Source: an uncultured delta proteobacterium (GTDB taxonomy: Bacteria > Desulfobacterota > Desulfovibrionia > Desulfovibrionales > Desulfovibrionaceae). Taken from it: 64,000 nt of DNA. Under the pieces are notes generated by a model, which saw nothing but the letters and a program-made list of their open reading frames with translations, did not search any database and was not told the origin of the DNA. The translations under genes were made by a program, and so were the position numbers. The stretch lies in the NCBI GenBank assembly GCA_903835685.1, contig CAILNX010000056.1, positions 1 through 64,000 on the forward strand, written 5' to 3'. Shown in pieces: positions 35,405 through 44,287 of this stretch (its first letter is position 1; each line of letters opens with the position of its first letter).

Positions 35405-37177
35405 TCAGGGCGTCTGTCCCGCCAGGCGCAGGCCCTCGGCCGCCGCCCGGTACCCGGGGTCCAGGGCCAGGGCCTTGCGGAACTGGGCCGCGGCCCGGGC
35501 CTTGTCGCCCTGGGTCAGAAAACCCAGGCCCAGGTTGGACTGGATCTCGGCCATGTCCGGGGAGGCCTGGGCCGCCTTTGTCCAGGCCTGAAGGGCCTCG
35601 GCCGCGCGGCCCTGCTTGAAGCGCAGGATGCCCAGGCTGTTCTGGGCCGGGCCGAAATTGGGGTCCAGGTCCAAGGCCCGCTCCAGATACCCGGCGGCCG
35701 GGACCAACCGATCCCGCTTGAGATAGATCTTGCAGGCGTTGAGCAGGGCGTTCTGGTGCGCGGGGTTGATTTCCAAAGTCCGCTGATACTGCTCCAGGGC
35801 CTCGTCCTCCCGGCCCAGGACCTCGTAGGCGTCGCCCAGGTTGTTGTGGGCCATGAAATTGCGTTCGGTCACGGCCAAGGCCCGGCGGTAGAGGTCCACG
35901 TCGGACTTCCAGAAGGAGAGCTGGTGCAGGGTGGTCGCGGCCAAGGCGGCCAGGACCAGGCCGCAAAGCGCGGGCAGGAACTTGCGCACGGCGGCCAGGG
36001 CCGGGCGAGCGGCCTCCAGGCCGCGCCACAGTCCCCGGGCCTCGAAAGCCAAGGCCAGGTACAGACCCAGGGCCGGGAAATACAGGAAGCGGTCGGCGAT
36101 GGAGTACCACAGGCCGTGGGGATAGAGCTTGAGCACCGGGGCCATGGTCCCCAGGAACCACAGCCAGCCCACCAGGAAATGGGGCCGCACCCGGGCCTGG
36201 CGCAGGGCCAGGGCCAGTCCGGCGGCCAGGAGCAGGACCGCACCGGCGGCCTTCCACCAGGCCACGGATTCCGGGAAGGGATAGAAGATGGCCATGTCCA
36301 CGGGCCAGATCAGCTTGAACAGATAGGCGGGATAGGACACCAGGGCGTTGGCCAGGCCCAGGGACAGGGGGAAGGCCACCTTGCTCCGGGCCGCCTCGTG
36401 GGTGAGCAGGGTCAGGCCCACCGAGGCGGCGGACAGGGCCAACAGGGGCAGCTTCTCCAGGACGAGCCGCCCGGGCGCCAGCGCCGGACGGGCCGGACGG
36501 GCCGGGAAGGGCAGCATCGGCCCGAGCCAGGGGCTGCGGCCCAGGGGCCAGTAGTCCAGCAGGAGCAGGACCAGGGGCAGGGTCACCAGCATGGGCTTGC
36601 TCATGAGCCCCAGACTGAAAAGGATCGCCACCCCCAGATAGCGGAAAAACGAGGGCGCGCGCGCGTAGCGGACATAGGCCAGGAAGGTGAGCATGGCCAT
36701 GAATTCCGAGAGCACGTCCTTGCGCTCGGTGACCCAGGCCACGGACTCCACGTGGACGGGGTGCAGGGCCAGGAGCGCGGCGGCCAGGGCCGCGGCCCAG
36801 GTCTCGCCCGTGGCCCGGCGCAGGAACCGGTAAAAAAGGGCCACGGACCCGGCGTGCAGCAGCACGTTGGTCAGGTGGAAACCCCAGGCTTTCAGCCCGT
36901 ACAGGGTCACGTCCAGCATGAGCGAGAGCCAGACCAGGGGGTGCCAGTAGGGCTGGGTCTTCAAGGAAAAGGCCCAGGTCAATCCCTCCCGGGTGAACCC
37001 GGCCAGGACCATGCGGTTCTGGGTCAGGTACAGGGGATCGTCCAGGGTGATGAACCCGTGGAACAGGCTCGGCAGGTACACCCCGGCCGCGACCAGGAAA
37101 AGAATCGCGCCCAGGGGCAGGGCGCGGTGGGCGACAGAAGGGGGGGCCGGAGAGGAGGCCTTGGGGCGGGTGACCAA
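35405..37177 (-). CDS. TMTC-like membrane glycosyltransferase with TPR repeats
   Basis: The 590-residue protein has about ten transmembrane helices in its first 400 residues, then five or so TPR repeats (RDRLVPAAGYLERALDLDPN, GRAAEALQAWTKAAQASPD). The first external loop carries ITLDDPLYLTQN with an acidic pair and the later loop HPVHVESVAWVTERKDVLS. This layout is that of eukaryotic TMTC O-mannosyltransferases and GT39-like enzymes, which use a lipid-linked sugar donor. The substrate here is not known. The gene lies 3 bases behind the hydrolase gene. Confidence 0.8.
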   Translation of the reverse strand: MVTRPKASSPAPPSVAHRALPLGAILFLVAAGVYLPSLFHGFITLDDPLYLTQNRMVLAGFTREGLTWAFSLKTQPYWHPLVWLSLMLDVTLYGLKAWGFHLTNVLLHAGSVALFYRFLRRATGETWAAALAAALLALHPVHVESVAWVTERKDVLSEFMAMLTFLAYVRYARAPSFFRYLGVAILFSLGLMSKPMLVTLPLVLLLLDYWPLGRSPWLGPMLPFPARPARPALAPGRLVLEKLPLLALSAASVGLTLLTHEAARSKVAFPLSLGLANALVSYPAYLFKLIWPVDMAIFYPFPESVAWWKAAGAVLLLAAGLALALRQARVRPHFLVGWLWFLGTMAPVLKLYPHGLWYSIADRFLYFPALGLYLALAFEARGLWRGLEAARPALAAVRKFLPALCGLVLAALAATTLHQLSFWKSDVDLYRRALAVTERNFMAHNNLGDAYEVLGREDEALEQYQRTLEINPAHQNALLNACKIYLKRDRLVPAAGYLERALDLDPNFGPAQNSLGILRFKQGRAAEALQAWTKAAQASPDMAEIQSNLGLGFLTQGDKARAAAQFRKALALDPGYRAAAEGLRLAGQTP

Positions 37178-37180
37178 GGC

Positions 37181-37894
37181 TCAACTCCCCCCGCAGCGCA
37201 CGCAAGCCCGGTCCAGGGTCAGGGACTGACCGGGTTTCAGGGGGAGCATCTCCACGGCCGGGGCCAGCTTGGACAGGGAGGTCTTGAAGCTGGCCGTTTC
37301 CTGGGCCAGAACCGGGAAGGTCCCCCAGTGCATGGGGACCACCCGGCGGCACTTGAGCAGGGAGCAGGCCAGGGCGGCCTGTTCGTGGTCCATGGTGAAA
37401 TGTCCGCCGATGGGCAGCAGGGCCAGGTCAATGGAGTGCAGGCGGCCGAACAGCTCCATGCTGGCGAAAAGCCCGGTGTCCCCAGAATGATAGAGGCAAA
37501 ATCCGTCGGGCAGGGTCAGGATGTAGCCCGAGGCCACGCCGGTGTTGGAGGAGTGCATGGCCTGAACCATCTTCACTCGGATGCCCGCCGCCGTAACGCT
37601 CCCGCCGATGTTCATGCCCAGGGCCTTGTCCTGGGCCAAGCCCATGACCACCAGGGCGCCGATGGTGTCGTAGACCCCGAGCACCGTGGCCCCGGTGCGC
37701 TTGTGGATCTCCACGGCCTGGCCCACGTGGTCCTCGTGGTCGTGGGTCACGCAGATGAGGTCGGCCTGCGCCACGTCCGAGGCCGAGACCGGGGAAGAGG
37801 GGTTGCCGTCGTAAAAGGGGTCGATGAGGATGGTCCGGCCCCCGGTCTGAAGCTTGAAATTGGAATGTCCGTACCAGGTCAGGGTGTGTTCCAT
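37181..37894 (-). CDS. UPF0173-type metal-dependent hydrolase (metallo-beta-lactamase fold)
   Basis: The 237-residue protein starts MEHTLTWYGHSNFKL and carries THDHEDHVG (HxHxDH), HSGDTGLF and PMHWGTFPVL, the metal ligands of the UPF0173 group. It is a cytoplasmic hydrolase of unknown substrate. AAGGAG lies just before the start. It sits 14 bases after ubiX and 3 bases before the TMTC-like gene. Confidence 0.9.
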   Translation of the reverse strand: MEHTLTWYGHSNFKLQTGGRTILIDPFYDGNPSSPVSASDVAQADLICVTHDHEDHVGQAVEIHKRTGATVLGVYDTIGALVVMGLAQDKALGMNIGGSVTAAGIRVKMVQAMHSSNTGVASGYILTLPDGFCLYHSGDTGLFASMELFGRLHSIDLALLPIGGHFTMDHEQAALACSLLKCRRVVPMHWGTFPVLAQETASFKTSLSKLAPAVEMLPLKPGQSLTLDRACVRCGGS

Positions 37895-37908
37895 GTCCGA
37901 CTCCTTGG

Positions 37909-38481
37909 TTATTCCCCCCAGCGGGCGAAGAGCGCGTGGGGCAGGTTCAGACGGTCCAGAATCTTGCCCACCAGGTGGGCCACCAGGTCGTCCAGGGTGG
38001 CCGGGCGGTGGTAGAACCCGGGCATGGCCGGAAGCATCACGGCCCCGGCGGCCTGGGCGGCCAGCATGTTCTCCAGGTGGATGCGGCTCAAGGGGGTCTC
38101 CCGGGGAACCAGGATCAGGGGGAAGCCCTCCTTGAGGGCCACGTCCGCCGCGCGGTGGATGAGGGTGGAGCCCAGGCCCCCAGCCACGGCCGCCAGCGAG
38201 GCCATGGAGCAGGGGCAGACCACCATCCCCGAGTGCCGCCAGGACCCGCTGGCCGGAGGCGCGGCCAAATCCTCGGGATCGTGCAAGACGGCCCCGGGGG
38301 CGATCTGGGCCGGGGTCAGGCCGCATTCGAGTTCCAGAACCTGCGCGCCTGCCCGGGACACGATGAGATGGGTCTCGATTTCGGGCCGGGCCGCGAGTTC
38401 CCGGGCCAGGGCCACGGCATAGGGCATGCCCGAGGCGCCGGTCACGGCCAGCACGATGCGTTGGGGGGGAGCGGCGTTCAT
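37909..38481 (-). CDS. ubiX: UbiX family flavin prenyltransferase
   Basis: The 190-residue protein begins VLAVTGASGMPYAVALAREL, the FMN-binding start of UbiX, and carries MVVCPCSMASLAAVAGGLG and PLILVPRETPLSRIHLENM, the conserved prenyl-binding segments. UbiX makes prenylated FMN, the cofactor of UbiD decarboxylases. A UbiD is not seen in this window. It heads a four-gene minus-strand operon. Confidence 0.93.
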   Translation of the reverse strand: MNAAPPQRIVLAVTGASGMPYAVALARELAARPEIETHLIVSRAGAQVLELECGLTPAQIAPGAVLHDPEDLAAPPASGSWRHSGMVVCPCSMASLAAVAGGLGSTLIHRAADVALKEGFPLILVPRETPLSRIHLENMLAAQAAGAVMLPAMPGFYHRPATLDDLVAHLVGKILDRLNLPHALFARWGE

Positions 38482-38536
38482 CGTCTATTCATACCAGAGG
38501 GGCTGCCGGGCGGCAAGCCGGGTGAACCGGCCTCAC

Positions 38537-38983
38537 CTACTCCATGTGCCCGATCATCATCCAGCCCATGGAGATCACGCCCAGCATCAGCAGGATACTG
38601 ACCACCGCGCCCACCACCGGGACCCAGGCGTGCACCCCGCCCAGGAGGGCCAGGCGGTCCAAAAGGTCCTGGCCGGGAAAGGCCTGGCGCAGGCGCTCGA
38701 TACTGGTGCGGGCCTGGCGGTGGTAGAGGTAATTGCCGCAAAGCCCGGCCACGAGCATGGCCAGGAGCGCCAGGTGCATGGACAGGGAAAGGACCAGGAA
38801 CAGTCCGGCCCAGAGGTACATCTTGCGGTACAAAAACCACCAGAAGGTGAAGGAAAAGGCCGCCCAACTCCAGGAGGCCCGAAAGGCCCCGGCCACGGCG
38901 TCCTGTTTCTGGAAGATGGGCAGATAGTGCTCGGCCTTGGGGCCGAGAAAGGCCGCGTATTCCTGGTCGGATATGGGCTGCAT
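38537..38983 (-). CDS. DUF2628-type membrane protein
   Basis: The 148-residue protein has a soluble N-terminal segment (ISDQEYAAFLGPKAEHYLPIF) and two to four hydrophobic segments (SWSWAAFSFTFWWFLYRKMY, LAMLVAGLCGNYLYHRQA, final SILLMLGVISMGWMMIG). The W.W.A....W.FYRKMY pattern matches DUF2628. The role is unknown. The start at 38983 has GGAGAGG upstream; the frame is open further but that part does not look coding. Confidence 0.82.
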   Translation of the reverse strand: MQPISDQEYAAFLGPKAEHYLPIFQKQDAVAGAFRASWSWAAFSFTFWWFLYRKMYLWAGLFLVLSLSMHLALLAMLVAGLCGNYLYHRQARTSIERLRQAFPGQDLLDRLALLGGVHAWVPVVGAVVSILLMLGVISMGWMMIGHME

Positions 38984-39210
38984 GGTCCTCTCCCCAGCGG
39001 TCTGGTCCGCTCTTTCTGTTGGCCTGATCCTGGCCCGCCGCATGGGCCGGAAGCCTGTGCCGCTCATCATAGGGCCTGGGACCGGCCTTGTCGAGGGAGC
39101 CAGCCATAGACAGGGCCTATACGTTTGCCAACCATGCATCACTCCAAACAATTTGCCTGCCGAGCGCCCAGCCGTGTAGAAATTTGGCCAATCCCGCAAA
39201 GGAGCCCCCG

Positions 39211-39750
39211 GTGCACAGCCCCGACCACGATCCCGCCTCCCCCCTGGCCCGGCCCGGCCTGGCCCGCGCGTATGCGCTGGTGCGCCTGGCCCTGGGCCTG
39301 ATCTTCGTGGCCGCCGGGGTCCTGAAGCTGGCCGAGCCCCGGGCCTTTGCCCAGGTCATCGCCGGGTACGGACTGCTGCCGGGCGGTACGGCCGGACTGG
39401 CGGCCCTGGTCCTTCCGGCTCTGGAGATACTGGCCGGGACGGCCCTCATTCTGAACATGAAGGGCGGACTTGCGGGAGTGGCCGGGATGCTCGCGCTGTT
39501 CATGGCCGTGCTGGCCTACGGGATGCACCTGGGCCTGGACGTGGACTGCGGGTGTTTCGCCCCGGGCGATCCCGAGGCCGAGGCCTATCACGGCCTGGGC
39601 GCGGCCCTGGCCCGGGACGGGGCCATGCTGGCCGCCTGCGCCTTCCTGTATTTCTGCCGCCGGACCCTGGGCCTTACCCCGGTCTGGCCCGGCGATTTCG
39701 CGCACAAACGTTTCACCCGCAACAAGGAGACGCCCTCATGCGTACGCTGA
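39211..39750 (+). CDS. MauE/DoxX-type membrane protein
   Basis: The 179-residue protein has four transmembrane helices, with LALGLIFVAAGVLKLAEPRAFAQVI and a conserved DVDCGCF motif after the third, as in MauE/DoxX-like thiol-redox membrane proteins. A GTG start at 39211 preceded by AAAGGAG is better than ATGs further upstream. Its end overlaps the rhodanese gene by 13 bases, so the two are co-expressed. It may move or exchange disulfides with the exported rhodanese. Confidence 0.82.
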   Translation: MHSPDHDPASPLARPGLARAYALVRLALGLIFVAAGVLKLAEPRAFAQVIAGYGLLPGGTAGLAALVLPALEILAGTALILNMKGGLAGVAGMLALFMAVLAYGMHLGLDVDCGCFAPGDPEAEAYHGLGAALARDGAMLAACAFLYFCRRTLGLTPVWPGDFAHKRFTRNKETPSCVR

Positions 39751-40268
39751 AAATCACTCTGGCCACCGCCCTGGTGTTCATCCTGACCGCCTCGGCCTGG
39801 GCCGGGGTCATGGGCGACGACAAATTCCAGATGGAGACCGAGAAGGAGAAAGAGGCCGTGAAGCTGGTCCGGGACACGGCCCGGGGCGGATACGACCTGG
39901 TTAGCACCGAGGAGGTGAAAACCCTTCTGGACAAGAAGGAGCCCATGGTCCTGGTGGACACCATGCCTTTCGAGGATTCCTTCAAGAAAGAGCACGTGCC
40001 CGGGGCCGTGAACTTTCTTTTCCCCATCCCGGACATGGCCGCTTGGGACGCCAAGGAGACGGCGGGCAAGGCCGAAACCGACTACACCACCCTGCTCGGC
40101 CCGGACAAGGGCAAGCTCATCGTGGTCTACTGCGGGTTCGTGAAGTGCACGCGCAGCCACAACGCTGCGGTTTGGGCCAAGAAGCTGGGGTACACCAATG
40201 TGAAGCGCTATCCCGGCGGCATCTTCGCCTGGAAGGGCGCGGCCTTCCCGGTGGAAGCGGCCAAGTAG
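39738..40268 (+). CDS. Exported rhodanese-domain protein
   Basis: The 176-residue protein has a signal peptide (ITLATALVFILTASAWA) and one rhodanese domain with LVDTMPFEDSFKKEHVPGAV and the active-site loop VYCGFVKCTRS. The cysteine would accept a sulfane sulfur atom in the periplasm. It overlaps the MauE/DoxX-type gene and ends before a strong terminator. Confidence 0.9.
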   Translation: MRTLKITLATALVFILTASAWAGVMGDDKFQMETEKEKEAVKLVRDTARGGYDLVSTEEVKTLLDKKEPMVLVDTMPFEDSFKKEHVPGAVNFLFPIPDMAAWDAKETAGKAETDYTTLLGPDKGKLIVVYCGFVKCTRSHNAAVWAKKLGYTNVKRYPGGIFAWKGAAFPVEAAK

Positions 40269-40289
40269 GGATCAAAAGAAAAAATGAAA

Positions 40290-40326
40290 GGCGGCCCTTC
40301 CCATGCAGGGAGGGCCGCCTTTTTTT
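40290..40326 (+). terminator. Terminator after the rhodanese gene
   Basis: GGCGGCCCTTCCC pairs with GGGAGGGCCGCC around ATGCA, followed by TTTTTTT. On the minus side an A/T-rich flank could also serve the antitoxin gene. Confidence 0.92.
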
Positions 40327-40340
40327 GTGAAAGTCCCGGT

Positions 40341-40685
40341 TCAAGCTCGAGGTCCAACAGGGCTGGTCTTTGGCTTGAGAGCTTGCGGTTGCATGGCGTC
40401 TCTCAGGGCCTGGCGGACCTCCTCGGGCTTTTGGGAAATGACCATCAGATAGGCCTTGGCCGGCCCCTCGGGCGTCCGTCGCTTCTGTTCCCAATGCCGC
40501 AAGGTATCGAGGGAGAATCCAAATTCCCCGGCAAAATCCTTCTGGGTCATCTTGAGCTTCTGGCGTATCTTCTTCACGTCAACAGAAAGGGTATGCACCC
40601 TGTAGGCTTCGGGATCAGCCTGGCCCTTGGCATAAACAACGGCCTCGCGCACGCTCTGAATCAGCGTCTCTCCAAAACCAGGCAT
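40341..40685 (-). CDS. XRE-family antitoxin of a RelE-type toxin-antitoxin pair
   Basis: The 114-residue protein ends with an HTH domain (KIRQKLKMTQKDFAGEFGFS, LRHWEQKRRTPEG) like the NadS/HigA-type antitoxins. It should bind its own operator and neutralise the toxin. It lies 15 bases after the toxin gene (toxin first, as in higBA). GC content is lower than in the surrounding genes, in line with mobility. Confidence 0.87.
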   Translation of the reverse strand: MPGFGETLIQSVREAVVYAKGQADPEAYRVHTLSVDVKKIRQKLKMTQKDFAGEFGFSLDTLRHWEQKRRTPEGPAKAYLMVISQKPEEVRQALRDAMQPQALKPKTSPVGPRA

Positions 40686-40700
40686 AATGGAAACTCCATT

Positions 40701-41039
40701 CTAATATTGCTCGACGAGTTCACGGATCAATTTTTTCAATCCGTTCTTCTCGCCTGTCGTGAGACTGTCACGGACATTTTTCGGGTACACAAGCAAGGCA
40801 AACAGCGGAATTTCTTCCGTATAAAAATAGTAAACCACCCTATAGCCGCCACGCTTGCCTTCGTTCTCCCTGGCCCAACGGACCTTCCTCACTCCGCCTG
40901 TCCCTGGAATCACCTTGCCCGCCTCGGGATTTTGAGCCAGGAAGGTGATCAATTCAAGTCGATTGTCCTCACCAAGCAGACTGTCCGCAGCATTTTTGAA
41001 GGTCGTGGTTTCCACAACAGTCATGAGCGGCATGGTCAT
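40701..41039 (-). CDS. RelE/HigB-type toxin
   Basis: The 112-residue protein matches the RelE-like HigB toxins: AADSLLGEDNRLELITFLAQN, then IPGTGGVRKVRWARENEGKR, YRVVYYFYTEEIPLFALLVY and KNVRDSLTTGEKNGLKKL. These are mRNA interferases that act with ribosomes. The start is uncertain between ATGs at 41039, 41033 and 41024. The pair with the XRE antitoxin is complete. Confidence 0.87.
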   Translation of the reverse strand: MTMPLMTVVETTTFKNAADSLLGEDNRLELITFLAQNPEAGKVIPGTGGVRKVRWARENEGKRGGYRVVYYFYTEEIPLFALLVYPKNVRDSLTTGEKNGLKKLIRELVEQY

Positions 41040-41109
41040 GGCCTGAAAGTAGTGCAATGGACGACTTTCGTCAAGTGGGGGGGCCTTGCCGTGAGGGCCG
41101 CCTTTTTTC

Positions 41110-41445
41110 TTACAGAAAGCTGCGGTCGGAGAACTGGATGGCCTGAGCCAGGTCCGGGGTTTCGAAGAGCATGGGGCCGAGTTTGATCAGGCGGCGGCCC
41201 ACCTCGATGTCCTCGCGCAGGCCCTTTTCCCGCTCGGCGCTCACGGCCAGAACGCACCCGTCCCAGCCGCCCTGCTCCGCGCTGTTGAAACACTGAGCCG
41301 CATACAGCCGATACACGTTCTCGGTTCCTGGGCTCTCGTTCTCATGGCCCAGATGCCCCCACTCCATGCTCGGGGCGATGACCCGCCGGTAAAATTCCCT
41401 GGCCAGTTCCGAAGCGGCGTTGGCCGCTGTGTCCGCATGCTGCAT
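41110..41445 (-). CDS. Conserved-looking hypothetical protein
   Basis: The 111-residue protein has no family I recognise. It is soluble and helical, with FYRRVIAPSMEWGHLGHENES in the first half and EVGRRLIKLGPMLFETPDL at the end. A GGAGG ribosome site lies 4 bases before the start at 41445. Codon use is like that of its neighbours. It lies between the toxin gene and hflX. Confidence 0.6.
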   Translation of the reverse strand: MQHADTAANAASELAREFYRRVIAPSMEWGHLGHENESPGTENVYRLYAAQCFNSAEQGGWDGCVLAVSAEREKGLREDIEVGRRLIKLGPMLFETPDLAQAIQFSDRSFL

Positions 41446-41664
41446 ATCTCCTCCCTGTTCCCGGCGCTGCCGGTGGGGGAGACGCTACAATTTCCGTGCC
41501 GTGGTCCAGGACCGGACCTTGGGACCCGACCCTTGCCCAGGCCCGGCATCCGGTCTATCCTGGCGCGGCCCTGGACAATCCTCGGTCCAGACGCGGAGGC
41601 AAAACATTTTCACCAGGCCGGGCCAGACCCAGCCATCCCGGAGGATATCCCTATCGCCGCAACC

Positions 41665-43332
41665 GTGCTCGGCAACACCCAGGGCTTGAAGCCCAGCACC
41701 ATGAAGGGTCTAAGCCGCCTGAGCGCCCGGCGCTACGCCGGTCCCGGGGGGCTTTCCCCGGAACAGGCCCGGGAGCTGGCCGCCCTGTCCTTTGACACCG
41801 GCCGCCAGATCGGGCTCTTGATCGACCGCACGGGCCGCCCGGCCATGGTCATCGTGGGCGATCCCGGGGCCATCTTCATCCCCGAGTTGCCCCGCGCCCG
41901 CCTGGCCACGGATCGTTTGCGGGGCCTGCGCCTGGTGCACACCCACCTGAAAGGCGAAAAAATTTCCCAGGACGACCTCATGGACATGATCTTTTTGCGC
42001 CTGGACAGCGTCACGGCCTTGACGCTGGATTCCGACGGCCTGCCCGGTTCGGTCTATTTCGCCCACATCCTGCCCCCCAACCCCTCGGGCCAGGCCTATC
42101 AAATCATGGACCCGGTGCGCGCCGAACGCTGGGAGCACCAGGGGCCGGACCTCTCCGCCCTGACCACGGCCCTGGAGGAGGAGCTGACCCGCACCTCGCC
42201 CAAAGCCGACGCCTCGGACACGCGGGAGCGGGCGCTTCTGGTCAGCGTGTCCACCCGGGCCAAGGCCCGGCAGGAGCTGGCCCTGACCGAACTGGCCGCC
42301 CTGGCCGAGACCGCCGGACTGGCCCCGGCCGGGACCATGGTGCAACGAGTGGAGGCCGTGAATCCCCGGCACATCATGGGCAAGGGCAAGCTCGCCGACC
42401 TGGAGGTCCAGGCCCTGCGCGTGGACGCCCAGGTCATCCTCTTCGACCAGGACCTCTCGCCCACCCAGGCCCGCAACCTGGCCGAGATCACCGAGCGCAA
42501 GATCCTGGACCGCACCCAGCTCATCCTGGACATCTTCGCGGCCCGGGCCAAGAGCCGGGAAGGCAAGCTCCAGGTGGAGATGGCCCAGCTCAAATACACC
42601 CTGCCGCGACTGGTGGGCAAAAACGAGTCCCTGTCCCGGCTCATGGGCGGCATCGGCGGCCGGGGTCCAGGCGAGACCAAGCTGGAGGTGGACCGCCGTC
42701 GGGCCAAGGAGCGCCTGACTCGGCTCAAGCACGAGCTTTCCGACATCCGCCGCCGCCGGGGCTACACCCGGGCGCGCCGGTCTGACGCCGCCGTGCCCAT
42801 CGTGGCCCTGGTGGGCTACACCAATGCGGGCAAGTCCACGCTCTTGAACACCCTGACCGGGTCCGGGGTCCTGGCCGAGGACAAGCTCTTCGCCACCCTG
42901 GACCCCACCTCCCGGCGCATCCGCTTTCCCAAAGACCGGGAGATCGTGCTCACGGACACCGTGGGCTTCATCCGGCGGCTCCCCCCGGACTTAAAGGAGG
43001 CCTTCACCGCCACGCTGGAGGAACTGGATTCCGCCGACCTCCTGGTGCACGTGGCCGACGCCTCCCACCCCGAAGTCGAGGCCCAAATCGCGGCCGTGAA
43101 CGCCATTTTAGAGGAAATGGGCCTGCACGAGACCCCGACGCTGCTGGTGCTGAACAAATGGGACCGTCTGTCCGAGGAGGAGCGGGAACAGATGATGAAC
43201 GCCCACCCCGGGGCCATCCCGGCCGAGGCCAAGACCCGGGCCAGCCTGGTCCCCCTGGTGGACGCCGTTCTGGAACGCCTGCCCAGGCCGGGCAAGAACC
43301 AGGTGATCGAGGTGAGCGCGGCGATCCAGTAA
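41665..43332 (+). CDS. hflX: GTPase HflX, long form with an N-terminal extension
   Basis: The protein is a ribosome-associated GTPase. It has an N-terminal extension with QIGLLIDRTGRPAMVIVGDP and RGLRLVHTHLKGE, the HflX domain with the glycine-rich GGIGGRGPGETKLE, and a GTPase domain with G1 GYTNAGKST, G3 DTVGF and G4 NKWD. HflX splits stalled ribosomes under stress. The start is unclear: the usual first residues (LGNTQGLKPS) follow GTG at 41665, but the best ribosome site (GGAGG at 41640) is 8 bases before an ATC at 41653. Confidence 0.9.
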   Translation: MLGNTQGLKPSTMKGLSRLSARRYAGPGGLSPEQARELAALSFDTGRQIGLLIDRTGRPAMVIVGDPGAIFIPELPRARLATDRLRGLRLVHTHLKGEKISQDDLMDMIFLRLDSVTALTLDSDGLPGSVYFAHILPPNPSGQAYQIMDPVRAERWEHQGPDLSALTTALEEELTRTSPKADASDTRERALLVSVSTRAKARQELALTELAALAETAGLAPAGTMVQRVEAVNPRHIMGKGKLADLEVQALRVDAQVILFDQDLSPTQARNLAEITERKILDRTQLILDIFAARAKSREGKLQVEMAQLKYTLPRLVGKNESLSRLMGGIGGRGPGETKLEVDRRRAKERLTRLKHELSDIRRRRGYTRARRSDAAVPIVALVGYTNAGKSTLLNTLTGSGVLAEDKLFATLDPTSRRIRFPKDREIVLTDTVGFIRRLPPDLKEAFTATLEELDSADLLVHVADASHPEVEAQIAAVNAILEEMGLHETPTLLVLNKWDRLSEEEREQMMNAHPGAIPAEAKTRASLVPLVDAVLERLPRPGKNQVIEVSAAIQ

Positions 43333-43456
43333 AATTTTGCCAATCTGGAACGCACCCGAATATGCATGCTCAAATGTCACACGGCAAGGACGCCTTTCCG
43401 TTGCATGTTCTCCCGGGTGAGGGTAATGAGTGACCGAGTCTCAGGGGAGTCTCAGC

Positions 43457-44233
43457 ATGGCCGAAATTGCCCAGAAAGCGAATTTTCAGATGGTCGTTTC
43501 GGATACGAAAGCGACCAAGTGCGGCGAAAGCGTGACCTCGCAAGAGGCTGCGCCGCAATGTTACTATTTCGCCGAACGCAAGGATGAAGGGCCTATTTTT
43601 CTGCAAGCCTTAAACGAGCAGCATGTGCCCACCGGAAACAAGGACCCTGTTGCCATGGAGGAATTCGTTGCCCGCTACCACCCTGAGACCCTGAGATATT
43701 TCAATCAGGTCCTGCCGGCCATGGAAAAGCTGCAACAGAAATTGGTCAAAGCCGAAAAACACCTGCAAAACAACAAGCTGGACAAGGCGGAAGCGGCTTT
43801 CAAGGACGTCCTGGCCGTTGATTCCGAGAATATAAAGGCCGTTTTTGGCCTTGGCACGACCTACCTGACCGGTGGGAACAAGGAAAGCGCCGCAGAGATT
43901 TTCAGCAAGATCATGAGCCTGGAATTGGCCTTCAAGCCGGAACAGGCTGGGATGTTCAATGAATTCGGCATCAAGATGCGCAAATCCGGGATGCTTGAAA
44001 ACGCCTTGACCTACTACAAAAAGGCCCTGGCGCAACAGGACAAGGATGAGAACCTGTATTTCAATCTGGCCCGAGTCTCCTTTGAAATGGAGAACATCGA
44101 GGCCTCGATGGAATACGTAAACAAGGCGCTGGAACTCAATCCTGACTTCAAGGAAGCCCAGCAGATGAAAAATTTCATCGCCAAATCCTCTGAAAATAAA
44201 AGTCCTCAACCTGGCAGTGAGAAGCCGCAATAG
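43457..44233 (+). CDS. TPR protein of a Desulfovibrio-like family
   Basis: The 258-residue protein has a short N-terminal segment and three to four TPR repeats (KLDKAEAAFKDVLAVDSEN, GMLENALTYYKKALAQQDKD, ENIEASMEYVNKALELNPD). No signal peptide is evident. ATG at 43457 follows GGGGAG; a GTG at 43430 is an alternative. Its GC content is lower than that of neighbours. It probably mediates protein-protein contacts. Confidence 0.8.
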   Translation: MAEIAQKANFQMVVSDTKATKCGESVTSQEAAPQCYYFAERKDEGPIFLQALNEQHVPTGNKDPVAMEEFVARYHPETLRYFNQVLPAMEKLQQKLVKAEKHLQNNKLDKAEAAFKDVLAVDSENIKAVFGLGTTYLTGGNKESAAEIFSKIMSLELAFKPEQAGMFNEFGIKMRKSGMLENALTYYKKALAQQDKDENLYFNLARVSFEMENIEASMEYVNKALELNPDFKEAQQMKNFIAKSSENKSPQPGSEKPQ

Positions 44234-44287
44234 CGGACTCCCCTGCCCCAGCCGCGCTCCCTGCCCGCCAAGAGGGGACACCCTGTT

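Noticed and set aside
33845-38014. A 1389-codon open frame on the plus strand
   Set aside because: It lies antisense to the coiled-coil, FUSC, TMTC-like and hydrolase genes and has a Gly/Gln/His/Pro-rich composition typical of the complementary strand of GC-rich genes.
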